Below, piece after piece: positions 1-8,038 of a stretch of DNA of 64,000 nt. A program made the translations under genes and the position numbers. Position 1 is the stretch's first letter. Each line of letters begins with the position of its first letter. The stretch is from an uncultured Oscillospiraceae bacterium (lineage in GTDB: Bacteria; Bacillota; Clostridia; Oscillospirales; Oscillospiraceae): NCBI GenBank assembly GCA_910588045.1, contig CAJUPS010000001.1, positions 124,001 to 188,000 of the forward strand, in the 5' to 3' direction. Below the pieces are notes generated by a model. The model saw only the letters and a program-made list of their open reading frames with translations, was not told the DNA's origin and did no database searches.

Positions 1-124
1 TCTCCGAGCCATGGGAGGCGTGCTCCGGCACGAGCAGCAGCGCACTCGAACGCCGGTCCCTGATCTCCTCCAGCACCCGCCGGGATTTTCCGGTGTTGGC
101 CCGTCCCATCCAGATTCGCAGCAT
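1..124 (-). CDS. addB: ATP-dependent helicase/deoxyribonuclease subunit B, 5' end only
   Basis: Partial gene: only the first 41 codons are in the window and the rest lies to the left. The peptide begins MLRIWMGRANTGKS and continues to LLLVPEHA. The GRxxTGKS Walker-A-like loop followed by an LLVPE segment is characteristic of the AddB N-terminus. AddB pairs with AddA in the RecBCD-like recombinational repair nuclease of Gram-positives. The ATG (122-124) is preceded by GGGAGGGA at a proper distance and by a good promoter. The family call rests on a short stretch, but the motif pair is distinctive. AddA is expected just downstream, outside the window. Confidence 0.72.
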   Translation of the reverse strand, partial: MLRIWMGRANTGKSRRVLEEIRDRRSSALLLVPEHASHGSE

Positions 125-158
125 ACGCGTCCCTCCCTGTCGTATCTCGTCGCCTCCC

Positions 159-187
159 AGTATACCAGATATTGCGGCGACATTCAA
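159..187 (-). promoter_or_regulatory. Promoter of addB
   Basis: On the minus strand the -35 is TTGAAT (182-187), then a 17-base spacer, then the -10 TATACT (159-164), which is preceded by TGG (extended -10 type). The predicted start lies about 30 bases before the addB ATG. Confidence 0.65.
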
Positions 188-228
188 TTCTTTCCCGGAA
201 AAAATTGTCTCAGGGGCCCCAAAGGGGC

Positions 229-257
229 TTGAAATCTTGCAGAAAGGCGCGTATAAT
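229..257 (+). promoter_or_regulatory. Promoter of the M3 peptidase gene
   Basis: TTGAAA (229-234), 17 bases, TATAAT (252-257): a near-consensus sigma-A promoter. Directly downstream are the inverted half-sites ACGGTT (262-267) and AACCGT (279-284). They cover the likely transcription start and could be an operator; that role is inferred. Confidence 0.8.
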
Positions 258-303
258 GATAACGGTTTTGCCAAAACTAACCGTGTGTTAAGAAAGGATG
301 AGA

Positions 304-2511
304 ATGAAAGAAATGAGAAAGAAACTTTTAGCCCTGCTGCTGACCCTTTCCCTGCTGCTCTCCGTATGCCCGGTGGCGCTGGCAGCGGAGGACGGAGTCC
401 GCGAAACCGACTTCTTCACCGACCAGACCCACGCCGACGTCAACTATGCCGACATGGAATACAAGCATATTGACGGCGAGCCGATCCTGAAGGAGATGGA
501 GGAGATCCGGGAGCTCCTGTCCGACGGCGCCAACGCAAAGAAGGTGGAAGAGACCTTCAACAAGTTTGCCGGGCAGTTCCTGGAGATCATCACCATGTAC
601 CAGCTGGTGAACATCAAGACCTATCAGGACGTCACCGACGAGGACGCCGCTGCCGAGATGGAGTACACCAACGAACTGTACATGACGGTGGTCGACGGGC
701 TGATCCTGCTGATCCAGGACATCCTGGAATCCCCCTGCGACAAGTTCCTCCGTGACCAGCTGACGGAGGAGGACATCGAGTATTATACCGAGTACGAGGC
801 CATGACCGAGGAGCAGCTGGCCCGGTCCAACCAGGAGACCGCTCTGCAAAACGAGTACCTGTCCGCCGCCTACCAGACCTACACCGCCGAGTACGACGGC
901 AAGGAGTGGGACGACGCCTCCCTGGCCGAAGCGCTGGCCGCCGGTGAGATGGACCAGGAGACCTACACCACCGTCTCCCGCCAGGTGGCCAAGAACACCA
1001 ACGCCGCCCTGGGCGACATCTACCTGCGGATGGTGGCGCTGCGCAAGGAGATCGCCAAGAGCTACGACTACGACAACTACGGTGACTACGCCTACACCGA
1101 GGTCTACGACCGGGATTACACCCAGGAGGAGATCCACTCCTTCCACCAGGCGGTGAAGGAGTATATCGTTCCCCTGTACGACGCGCTGTATCCGCTGTAC
1201 TACGCTGAGTCCGGCGACCCCGTGTTCGAGGGGGACTACGCCGGGGACATCGCGCTGGACATGATCGAGCCCTATATCCAGCAGCTCTCCAGCGAGCTGA
1301 CGGAGGCGTTTACCTACATGCGCAGCCACGGCCTCTATGACAGCGACTACAGCGACACCAAGGGCGACGCCGGTTTCACCACCATCCTGAACACGTATGG
1401 CGCTCCCTTCTATTTCAACTCCCCCTATGGCGACCTCTACGATCTGACCACCGCCATCCACGAGTTCGGCCACTACAACAACTTCTATTGGCAGCCCGCC
1501 GGATGGAACGACAGCAGCAAATCCATCGACATCGCTGAGGTCCACTCCCAGGGGCTGGAGCTTCTGTTTACCCACTTCTACGCCGACCTCTTCGACAGCG
1601 AGGAATCCGCCGTGGCCGTACAGGACTACCTCATGCTCAACCTGCTCTATGGCGCCATCATCAACGGCTGCCTCCACGATGAGCTCCAGCAGTACGTCTA
1701 CGCCACGGAAAACGTGACGCTGGAACAGATCAACCAGGAGTATTGCCGCCTGTGCAAGGAGTACGGCATGATCCCCGAGGACGACGAGCGCACAGAGATG
1801 TACAGCTGGTATCAGATCCCCCACACCTTCACCAGCCCCTGCTACTATATCAGCTACGCCGTGTCCGCCGCCGGTGCCCTGGCCTTCTGGCTGGACACCC
1901 AGGAGGACGACTACTTCTCCGCCGTGGACAACTATCTGGCGTTCACCGCGCTGGATGCTACCTACGGCTTCCAGGAGAGCTTTGAGGAGCTGGGCATGGA
2001 CTCCCCCATCGATCCCCAGTACGTGGAGGATCTGGCGGACGCCCTGTGGGAGGCCCTGGAAATCGAGGAGCGCTCCGCGTCCCTGGCCCCCCAGGACATT
2101 ACCGGTGAGGAGTGGTTCGCTCCCGCGGCCCTCGCCCTGTACGCCGCCGGAGTCATCGCCCCGGACGAGGCCGGACTGGTTCTCCCCTACGATCCCGCCC
2201 TGTGGAGCGATGCCGTCGCTCTGGTGGAGCAGCTGACCGAAGAGGCCCCTGCGGCCGAGAACGGCGAGGCGTCCATCACCCGCGTGGAGTTTGCCCGTCT
2301 GCTGGCGGAGGCCCTAGAGCTGGAGGACAGCGACTCCGCTCCCTTCTCCGACACCGATGACGGCGCCGTGGCTGCCCTGGCGGACGCCGGTGCATTCTCC
2401 GGCTATGCCGACGGCACCTTCCGTCCCGACCAGCCCATGCTCCGCGCGGAGATGTGGATGACCGTCTACCGCCTGCTGATGAGCATGGTCGATACCCTCA
2501 TGGGCGCGTAA
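304..2511 (+). CDS. Secreted M3-family (oligoendopeptidase F-like) metallopeptidase with C-terminal SLH-like region
   Basis: 735 residues. A Lys/Arg-rich N-terminus followed by a Leu-rich core and ALAAED forms a typical signal peptide (about residues 1-25), so the protein is exported. The zinc motif HEFGH lies near residue 386, and a downstream IAEVHSQGLE supplies the expected third ligand Glu, as in M3 thimet/oligoendopeptidases. Such enzymes cleave short peptides and are usually cytoplasmic, so export is notable. The last ~130 residues end in FSDTDDGAVAALADAG and YADGTFRPD, the pattern of an S-layer homology repeat, suggesting attachment to the cell wall. Start: ATG 304 is preferred over ATG 298, because AGAAAGGA at 291-298 is well spaced only for 304. 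A single-gene transcript is likely, with a terminator at 2661. Confidence 0.88.
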   Translation: MKEMRKKLLALLLTLSLLLSVCPVALAAEDGVRETDFFTDQTHADVNYADMEYKHIDGEPILKEMEEIRELLSDGANAKKVEETFNKFAGQFLEIITMYQLVNIKTYQDVTDEDAAAEMEYTNELYMTVVDGLILLIQDILESPCDKFLRDQLTEEDIEYYTEYEAMTEEQLARSNQETALQNEYLSAAYQTYTAEYDGKEWDDASLAEALAAGEMDQETYTTVSRQVAKNTNAALGDIYLRMVALRKEIAKSYDYDNYGDYAYTEVYDRDYTQEEIHSFHQAVKEYIVPLYDALYPLYYAESGDPVFEGDYAGDIALDMIEPYIQQLSSELTEAFTYMRSHGLYDSDYSDTKGDAGFTTILNTYGAPFYFNSPYGDLYDLTTAIHEFGHYNNFYWQPAGWNDSSKSIDIAEVHSQGLELLFTHFYADLFDSEESAVAVQDYLMLNLLYGAIINGCLHDELQQYVYATENVTLEQINQEYCRLCKEYGMIPEDDERTEMYSWYQIPHTFTSPCYYISYAVSAAGALAFWLDTQEDDYFSAVDNYLAFTALDATYGFQESFEELGMDSPIDPQYVEDLADALWEALEIEERSASLAPQDITGEEWFAPAALALYAAGVIAPDEAGLVLPYDPALWSDAVALVEQLTEEAPAAENGEASITRVEFARLLAEALELEDSDSAPFSDTDDGAVAALADAGAFSGYADGTFRPDQPMLRAEMWMTVYRLLMSMVDTLMGA

Positions 2512-2550
2512 TACTTTTTCTTGAAAGAAAAAGTATTCAAAAAGAACTTT
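2510..2550 (+). repeat. Dispersed hairpin repeat, family A, copy 1
   Basis: Perfect 13-base arms (2510-2522 and 2525-2537) around GA, followed by CAAAAAGAACTTT (2538-2550). It overlaps the stop codon of the M3 gene. The same hairpin plus tail recurs at 27332-27370 and, reversed and degenerate, at 31431-31472. Confidence 0.75.
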
Positions 2551-2660
2551 CGCACGAGACTATAGCCGTCGCTATTCCTAGTTTTTTGCCCGGTAACGGA
2601 AGTATCGTTTTAATGGGAGAATAGGATAAACACATACCAGAAACACCTGATTTCACAAAG

Positions 2661-2698
2661 AGGGAGCCCCGGACGAAAGTCCGGGGCTCCCTTTTTTA
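2661..2698 (+). terminator. Rho-independent terminator
   Basis: A 14-base-pair GC-rich stem (2661-2674 with 2679-2692) closes a GAAA loop and is followed by TTTTTT. The orientation fits termination of the rightward M3 gene before the leftward blaI-blaR pair. Confidence 0.85.
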
Positions 2699-2706
2699 TC
2701 TTCCGA

Positions 2707-5220
2707 TTAAATCAGCGTATCCAGATACTGCGCGGGGTCCAGATACACACCGCCATCACGCAGCTCAAAATGGAGCATGGGACCGGTGGCCCGCCCGGAG
2801 GCGCCCGTCTCGGCAATCTTTCCTCCCATGGAAACGCTATCCCCAGCGGATACGGCAATGCTGCCGCAGTGCCCATAGAGGGTGGAATAGCCGCCCTCGT
2901 GGCTGAGCACGACGTAGTTGCCCAGGTCTGCGTCAAATCCGACCTCGCTGACCGTCCCGCTGGCAAAGGCCGTCACGTCCGTACCCTTTGCCGCTGTGAA
3001 GTCAACACCGTAGTGGAAGGAATATCTGTTAGCGCCAAAAGCTGTGGACAACTTCCCCTGTACCGGGGCGCTGTAATCGAAGCCCAGCTCCCGCTTCTCA
3101 ACGCTGACAGCCTTCACGGGAACAATTTCGGTGGTCAGACCAATCAGCTTCCCATTCGCATCGTACTGGGTAAACAGCTTGAGCTCCCCGCCGTCATCGG
3201 AACCGAACGTAAAGGTGGAACCGTCAGGCTTCAGGTCGGCAAAATGCCCCACCGGCTGACCGTTATAGGTCAGGTTGCCCCTACCGCTCCCGGTGGGAAC
3301 GTAGGTCAGACCGTAGTCGGCATACTGCGCGAAGATTTTCTCGAAGGTCTTCCCGCCCTCGCCGCCGCTTCCTTCGGCGTAGGCCACCTGAGGTCCGGAA
3401 AATGTGGCGGCGTCCATCAGTGCCTGGTCGAAATTTTTGTCGCCTTTCGCCGCCAGGCCGATCAGATTGCCCATGACGTTATAGGAGCCGTCCGGATTGT
3501 AAATCACGGCCCGCAGGGTGTGGAGGTCCACCACGCCATCCGGGTTGGTATAGACGTATTGGATGGAATACTCGTTGTCCCCCACCGGCGCACCGTCCAC
3601 GAGGGTGCGGACCAGCTCCCCATTGTAGGTCATCAGGTTCGCATTCCCGCCGATCCCGAAGGCTTTCAGCTCCTCCGACAGAGCCGCCTCATCCACGGAC
3701 TTCTCAGCAATGACCATGTCCGTCTCGTCAAAAGTAGAGGTGACCACTGCGCTCAACGGCCCGTCGCTGCCAAGGGCGACGTCTTCGACCGTATTGCCGT
3801 TTTTGTCGATGATGGTCTTGGAGTGCAGCGCACCGTTCTTGATGTCCTCCAGGATGCTCTCATACAGGGCGATGGCCTCGTCCACCTTCTTCTGGTCCCA
3901 GATGAACCATCCGTCCGTGCTGGTGTAGGCCCGCTCGCCGATGATGCTTTGCAGCGCTATTTTCTCCTCTTCCAGCCACGCCTTGTAGTCCTCATAGGTC
4001 CACCATTCGACCTGCCAGTCGTCGCCCCAGCCGCTGCCGTACTCGGCCTGATAGCGCTCCTCGCTCATCCAGGTCTTGCCGCCGTCCACGGAGTACAGCG
4101 TCTCGCCGTCCGCTCCCTCTTTGGACATGATGGACGTGCCGTCGTCCTCCACGATTCCCAGGTGGTCATAGACATAGCTGGTCTCCGGCGGTTTTTTGTG
4201 CGAGTCCTCCTTATCCTCCGGCGCGGCGGAGGCGAAGACGGTGGTGGTGATAGCCATCACTATCAGCACTGCCACAAGGGCAGTAAAGGAAATATGCTTG
4301 CGTTTCATAATTGCCTTGATCCTTTCTTCCAGGGCGTTTCGACTGAAGTGGCTTCCGGTGGGGCTCCAGCCGCCCCGCCGCTCCTCCAGGCCCAGCAGGG
4401 CCAGGGCGTACCCCTCCCGGTCCGCACCGGAGCGCAGCACCGCCTCGTCGCAGGCCAGCTCCATATCCCGATTGGCCAGGACATACATAGCCCAGACCAG
4501 TGGGTTGAACCAGTGGAGGCACAGCGCGGCGGCCAACAGTCCCTTCCGCACCGCGTCAAAACGCCGGATGTGTTCATGCTCATGGGGCAGGACGCAGGAG
4601 AGCGTCTCCCCGTCCCTCACGCCCCGGGGCAGCAAAATCACGGGATACAGCACGCCGTAGGTCAGGGGCGCGGCGATCCGGTCGCTGCTGCGCACCTGCA
4701 CTGGGCGGCGCAGCGGGTGTTCCGCCAGCCAGTCCAGGACAAATTCATCCCGCACCGGCAGCGAGGCGGCATAGATCCGGCGGCTACGCAGATGGTTCCA
4801 CAGCAGCCAGACCGCCAGAATTGCCACGCCCGCCATCCACAGCACTGTCAATACCATTCCCCAATCCAGGGACGGCGAAGGGGTCTGGGAAACCACCGTG
4901 TCCTCCACCACGGAGTGGATATGCGCCTGTCGGATCGTCCCCGTGTCCGCGTAGACGGCGGCCCCGGGCATGAGTGTGGAGGCCATATCGGTCTCGGCCG
5001 TCCGCCCCATGGACAGCGCGGGCAGCCACCGCCGGATGCTCACCGGCGAGGGCAGTTCCACCGGCGCCAGCAGCCGGAGCAGCACCAGATCCCACAGCAG
5101 GCAGAAGACCCGCCGGGGCGTCCGCTCCTGGAACCGCAGCCGCAGGAGTACCACCGCCAGGACCATCACTGCGGCAGAGAGACCGGTTTTCCCCACCGCT
5201 GTAAGCAGCTCACCCCTCAT
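2707..5220 (-). CDS. BlaR1/MecR1-like M56 membrane metalloprotease fused to a C-terminal M23 (LytM) domain
   Basis: 837 residues. Hydrophobic segments near residues 12-30, 38-52 and 120-140 precede the gluzincin motif HEHEH (about 213-217), with a further hydrophobic stretch near 230-250. This is the M56 part that in BlaR1/MecR1 cleaves the BlaI repressor. The usual penicillin-binding sensor is absent. Instead there is a ~450-residue extracellular-looking region ending in an M23 fold: HYGVD (zinc ligands, about 736/740), YGH (about 784) and GPMLHFE. The second M23 motif is normally HLH; here the first His is Met, so the zinc ligand is kept but one catalytic His is missing. The start MRGELL (5218-5220) was chosen because it overlaps the blaI stop as ATGA. 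Likely a sensor of cell-wall material or damage; specificity is unknown. Confidence 0.85.
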   Translation of the reverse strand: MRGELLTAVGKTGLSAAVMVLAVVLLRLRFQERTPRRVFCLLWDLVLLRLLAPVELPSPVSIRRWLPALSMGRTAETDMASTLMPGAAVYADTGTIRQAHIHSVVEDTVVSQTPSPSLDWGMVLTVLWMAGVAILAVWLLWNHLRSRRIYAASLPVRDEFVLDWLAEHPLRRPVQVRSSDRIAAPLTYGVLYPVILLPRGVRDGETLSCVLPHEHEHIRRFDAVRKGLLAAALCLHWFNPLVWAMYVLANRDMELACDEAVLRSGADREGYALALLGLEERRGGWSPTGSHFSRNALEERIKAIMKRKHISFTALVAVLIVMAITTTVFASAAPEDKEDSHKKPPETSYVYDHLGIVEDDGTSIMSKEGADGETLYSVDGGKTWMSEERYQAEYGSGWGDDWQVEWWTYEDYKAWLEEEKIALQSIIGERAYTSTDGWFIWDQKKVDEAIALYESILEDIKNGALHSKTIIDKNGNTVEDVALGSDGPLSAVVTSTFDETDMVIAEKSVDEAALSEELKAFGIGGNANLMTYNGELVRTLVDGAPVGDNEYSIQYVYTNPDGVVDLHTLRAVIYNPDGSYNVMGNLIGLAAKGDKNFDQALMDAATFSGPQVAYAEGSGGEGGKTFEKIFAQYADYGLTYVPTGSGRGNLTYNGQPVGHFADLKPDGSTFTFGSDDGGELKLFTQYDANGKLIGLTTEIVPVKAVSVEKRELGFDYSAPVQGKLSTAFGANRYSFHYGVDFTAAKGTDVTAFASGTVSEVGFDADLGNYVVLSHEGGYSTLYGHCGSIAVSAGDSVSMGGKIAETGASGRATGPMLHFELRDGGVYLDPAQYLDTLI

Positions 5221-5576
5221 TTCAGTTCCTCCACCAGCCGCCGCAGCCGGGCGATCTCCTCCCCGGACAGCGTCTTGCCATCCAGCAGGGACGCCACCAG
5301 CCGGTCGGAGGACCCGCCGTACATCCGGTCGATGAGCCCTCTCGTCTCCCGCCGCTGGACCTCCTGCCGGGACACCAGGGCCCGGCACCGGAATCCCGGG
5401 TCAGAACGCTCCACCAACCCCTTCTCCACGCACTTTTTCAGCACCGTGTAGGTGGTGGTCTTGCTCCAGCCCACCTGCTCCCCTGCCTGCGCGGCCACGT
5501 CCTTCGCGGACGCCTCCCCGCTCTCCCAGAGGATTTCCAGGATTTTCAGCTCGCTGTCAAAAATTCTGTATTCCAT
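5217..5576 (-). CDS. blaI: BlaI/MecI-family transcriptional repressor
   Basis: 119 residues, the usual length. The N-terminal winged helix (IFDSELKILEILWESGEASA, then a recognition helix WSKTTTYTVLKKCVEKG) is typical of BlaI/MecI. The C-terminal half is the dimerisation and cleavage region. It is co-transcribed with the downstream M56 protease (4-base overlap), so the pair should work as repressor plus inactivating protease. Two TTCTA-N6-TAGAA palindromes in its promoter are probable self-operators. No beta-lactamase gene is adjacent, so the regulated function may be the operon itself or distant genes. Confidence 0.92.
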   Translation of the reverse strand: MEYRIFDSELKILEILWESGEASAKDVAAQAGEQVGWSKTTTYTVLKKCVEKGLVERSDPGFRCRALVSRQEVQRRETRGLIDRMYGGSSDRLVASLLDGKTLSGEEIARLRRLVEELK

Positions 5577-5597
5577 GCCTGTCGCTCCTTTGCTTCT

Positions 5598-5615
5598 ATT
5601 CTATCGCGATAGAAT
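5598..5615. promoter_or_regulatory. BlaI operator 1
   Basis: Perfect 18-base palindrome ATTCTATCGCGATAGAAT between the blaI promoter and its start codon. The TTCTA/TAGAA halves are repeated in operator 2, whose centre is 24 bases away. Confidence 0.75.
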
Positions 5616-5621
5616 ATCTGT

Positions 5622-5650
5622 ATTCTACTCTGATAGAACGGATTTGTCAA
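5622..5650 (-). promoter_or_regulatory. blaI-blaR promoter with overlapping BlaI operator 2
   Basis: On the minus strand: TTGACA (5645-5650), 17 bases, TAGAAT (5622-5627). The imperfect palindrome TTCTACTCTGATAGAA (5623-5638) lies over the -10 and spacer, so repressor binding would block the polymerase directly. Confidence 0.8.
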
Positions 5651-5670
5651 GCGTCTTTTTTACATTTTTC

Positions 5671-5702
5671 AAAAAAACGGGAGCTGTGAAACCAGCTCCC
5701 GT
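5671..5702 (-). terminator. Terminator of the exonuclease/RluA operon
   Basis: A 10-base-pair stem (5677-5686 with 5693-5702) and TGAAAC loop, followed on the minus strand by seven T (plus-strand A run 5671-5677). Confidence 0.85.
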
Positions 5703-5708
5703 CCGTGA

Positions 5709-6656
5709 TTATACTGCCGCCTTATTCTGCGCCTTCCGGCGGGCGTTCTCTTGGAGCTTGCGGACCGTCTTGCGGTAGCGCTCGGCGATGGGGCCCGCCT
5801 CCTTGTAGATGGCGGCCTTCCCCGCCCACTGGGCGCCGTCCTTCTCCACCGTCACCGCCAGATACAGCCTGCGGTGCTCCCGACATTTGCACCGGACCAC
5901 CTGCTCCGTGGACGTGGTCCGCACCCAGCGCCCCATCAGCAGCGGCTCCTGGCACAGCGGGCACAGGGGGTGCTCCACCTCCCGTCGGTTCTTGCAGGTC
6001 CAGCGGGCGTCGTAGCTGCCCAGGTCCAGCTCCCACAGGGGCGGGACCCCCTTGTGCTTGGGGGGACGGTGGAACATGGTCAGATCCTCAAACCGGTCCA
6101 GCATGGCTTGATAGACCATAATCGTATAGTAGGTGTCATTCCAGGCGGAGTGGAAGTCCAGGTCCGTCTCGATGCCAAGCTCCGTTACCGCCTTCTCCAG
6201 GGAAGGTTGGCAGCCCAGACTCTCCTCAATGAGCTTCTGATACATATACTGTAGATCAAAATACTCACACTTCCAGCCCTCGTCGAAGGACAGCCGATGG
6301 AAGGCGAAGTTGTCCAGCAGCACCTCCACGTCGTTGTTTCCCCACTCCACGAACACCGGGTCCGGGCCGCACCAGCGCAGGAATGCCGGACCCAGGTCCA
6401 AAAAACGGGGGGCGTCGGCCAGCAGGGCGCGCAGCTCCTCCCGCTCGTAGGGCAGCAGGCGGTAGGTGCGGCTCTCAATTTTGCGGCTGGCCCTGGGGTG
6501 GATATAGCTGTGGAAGGAATCCAGCATGGCCCCGGTGGCCTGCTCCACCTTCATCGCGGCCACCTCGATGAGTTCATGAAAGGGCAGTCGCTCCCCTGAT
6601 TTGCTGCGGTAAAAAGTGGTGTTCCACTCCAGATCCAGAAAAATCAGTTCTGCCAT
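5709..6656 (-). CDS. DEDDh-family 3'-5' exonuclease domain protein
   Basis: 315 residues. FLDLEWN near the N-terminus gives the DxE pair of the DEDD exonuclease fold, and HSAWNDTYYT (about residue 170) gives the closing H-x4-D, so this is the DEDDh subtype seen in KapD/ERI-1-like nucleases. A C-terminal tail carries Cys residues (WTCKNRREVEHPLCPLCQEP, then RCKC) that look like a small zinc site, followed by a basic Arg/Lys-rich end. The substrate (DNA or RNA) cannot be read from the sequence. It sits 4 bases after the RluA-type gene, so the two are co-transcribed. An RNA-processing role would fit that partner but is only an inference. Confidence 0.82.
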   Translation of the reverse strand: MAELIFLDLEWNTTFYRSKSGERLPFHELIEVAAMKVEQATGAMLDSFHSYIHPRASRKIESRTYRLLPYEREELRALLADAPRFLDLGPAFLRWCGPDPVFVEWGNNDVEVLLDNFAFHRLSFDEGWKCEYFDLQYMYQKLIEESLGCQPSLEKAVTELGIETDLDFHSAWNDTYYTIMVYQAMLDRFEDLTMFHRPPKHKGVPPLWELDLGSYDARWTCKNRREVEHPLCPLCQEPLLMGRWVRTTSTEQVVRCKCREHRRLYLAVTVEKDGAQWAGKAAIYKEAGPIAERYRKTVRKLQENARRKAQNKAAV

Positions 6657-6660
6657 AACT

Positions 6661-7539
6661 TCAATGCTCCAGGTATATTAGTTTTCTCATATCCTCCGGC
6701 AGGTCCTCCTCCAGGACCAGCCGCTTTTTTGTGACCGGGTGAGTCAGCTCCAGACGCGCGGCGTGGAGGGCGGGCCGGGCAATCAGAGTCCTGTCCTCCG
6801 CCCCGTACAGCCAGTCCCCCGCCAGGGGGCAGCCCACGGCCGCCAGATGCACGCGCAGCTGATGGGTACGCCCGGTGCGGGGCGTCAACTCCACCAGGGA
6901 AAAACCGGCAGCCTGCTCCAGGACGCGGCAGTCCGTCACCGCCGCCCGCCCCAATGGGTCGATCCGCCGCTTGATGGCGGAGGCCGGGTCCCGTCCGATG
7001 GGCAGGTCGATCCGTCCGTCCACCGGCGTACCCACGCAGACGGCCAGGTAGGTCCTCTGAAAGTCTCCCGTGTGGAGCTGCCGCCGGAGAAGGTCGTGGA
7101 CCCAGGCGTTCTTCGCCGCCGCCATGAGGCCGGTAGTCCCCCGGTCCAGCCGGTTCACCAGGTGGATGGAGGCCCCCTCCCCCAGATAGTGCTTCAATCC
7201 TCCGGCCAGGGTGGGCTCGTCCGGAACCAGGGAGGACGGGATACTCGCCAACGGCGCGGGTTTGTTCACCACCAGAAGGTGCTCGTCCTCATAGCGCACA
7301 TCCAGCGCCATGGGTACGGGATCCAGATCGGTGGGCACCTCCGCCGCAGCGAGATCCACCCGCAGGCAGTCCCCCTCCCGGAGCACCGCACTGGTGAACA
7401 CCCGCTGTCCGTTGACCGTCAAGCCGGTCTCCGACCGCTTGAGACGGCCCACCAGAGCGGTGGACATGCCCCACGTTCCCTTCAGGATGCTCTTCACCGT
7501 CCGTCCCGCCTGCGCCCGGGTCACCACCAGCTCCAGCAT
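6661..7539 (-). CDS. RluA-family 23S rRNA/tRNA pseudouridine synthase
   Basis: 292 residues. The catalytic motif NRLDRGTTGL carries the Asp that attacks uridine. VVNKPAPL and RTGRTHQLRVHLA are the other RluA signatures. An S4-like N-terminal region (about 1-75: VKSILKGTWGMSTALVGRLK) binds RNA, as in RluC/RluD. The start is the ATG at 7537-7539, preceded by GGGAGG at six bases. An upstream in-frame extension exists but has no ribosome site and low-quality sequence. The RNA position modified is not predictable. First gene of a two-gene operon with the exonuclease. Confidence 0.9.
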   Translation of the reverse strand: MLELVVTRAQAGRTVKSILKGTWGMSTALVGRLKRSETGLTVNGQRVFTSAVLREGDCLRVDLAAAEVPTDLDPVPMALDVRYEDEHLLVVNKPAPLASIPSSLVPDEPTLAGGLKHYLGEGASIHLVNRLDRGTTGLMAAAKNAWVHDLLRRQLHTGDFQRTYLAVCVGTPVDGRIDLPIGRDPASAIKRRIDPLGRAAVTDCRVLEQAAGFSLVELTPRTGRTHQLRVHLAAVGCPLAGDWLYGAEDRTLIARPALHAARLELTHPVTKKRLVLEEDLPEDMRKLIYLEH

Positions 7540-7763
7540 AGAGTGCCTCCCGTTCACATAGTCGAGCACAGTATACAATATTCTTTCCCACATTTCAATT
7601 GTGCTTTCCGCCGAAATTGGCGGAAAACCAGGAAAAATAGGGAATCCTGTCGAATGGCCACAGCAAAATTCAGAGGGATTTTCTGGACTTTTTTCCAAGG
7701 ATTGCACAGCAGCGTACAGCTATGGGCGAATCCAGCCTATACCATATGAGAAGGTTAGTATAA

Positions 7764-7803
7764 GGCGGCCAGCCGGAGCATACCGGTTGGCCGCCACTTT
7801 TTT
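7764..7803 (+). terminator. Orphan rightward terminator upstream of rpoB
   Basis: A 13-base-pair stem with one G-U pair (GGCGGCCAGCCGG with CCGGTTGGCCGCC) around AGCATA, then ACTTTTTTT. It points right, yet no rightward gene precedes it. It may end an unrecognised small RNA or insulate rpoB. Confidence 0.7.
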
Positions 7804-7825
7804 GCCCCACAAACCAAAAATCTCC

Positions 7826-7854
7826 TTGACAAGTCAAGGAGAAAATGGTAAACT
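7826..7854 (+). promoter_or_regulatory. rpoB-rpoC promoter
   Basis: TTGACA (7826-7831), 17 bases, TAAACT (7849-7854). The implied leader is about 180 nucleotides and contains a stable AGGAGCGG/CCGCTCCT hairpin, so post-initiation control is possible. Confidence 0.8.
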
Positions 7855-8038
7855 AAAGCGCTATGACTAAAAGGAGCGGCAGAACCGCTCCTCCCTATCG
7901 TCTTTAGTATAGCATTGTTCAACGAAAAACGCAAGAGGCAATTATATTAAAATTATCAACCGCCCCGTGCGTATCAGAATCGTGTGAAAATTTGACGCCC
8001 CGCGGTTGGGGCGCGGAAAGGCAGATGAGAATTGCAAG

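Larger units (their letters stand above)
7540..8038. other. Divergent intergenic region between rluA-type gene and rpoB
   Basis: About 500 bases without a convincing gene. It holds a perfect 8-base-pair hairpin (TTTCCGCC/GGCGGAAA, 7609-7630), a rightward terminator (7764-7803), the rpoB promoter (7826-7854) and a leader hairpin (AGGAGCGG/CCGCTCCT, about 7872-7892). No rplJ/rplL ribosomal genes precede rpoB here. An 89-codon open frame at 7601-7870 has no ribosome site and no recognisable features. Confidence 0.7.

Noticed and set aside
2770..5451. 893-codon open frame opposite the M56-LytM gene
   Set aside because: Mirror frame of a well-supported gene; no domain, no ribosome site.
5217..5576. 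Beta-lactam resistance locus
   Set aside because: blaI and the M56 protein are regulators only; no beta-lactamase or PBP2a gene is in the window, and the sensor lacks a penicillin-binding domain.
7601..7870. 89-codon open frame before rpoB
   Set aside because: No ribosome site, spans a terminator and the rpoB promoter, no recognisable features.
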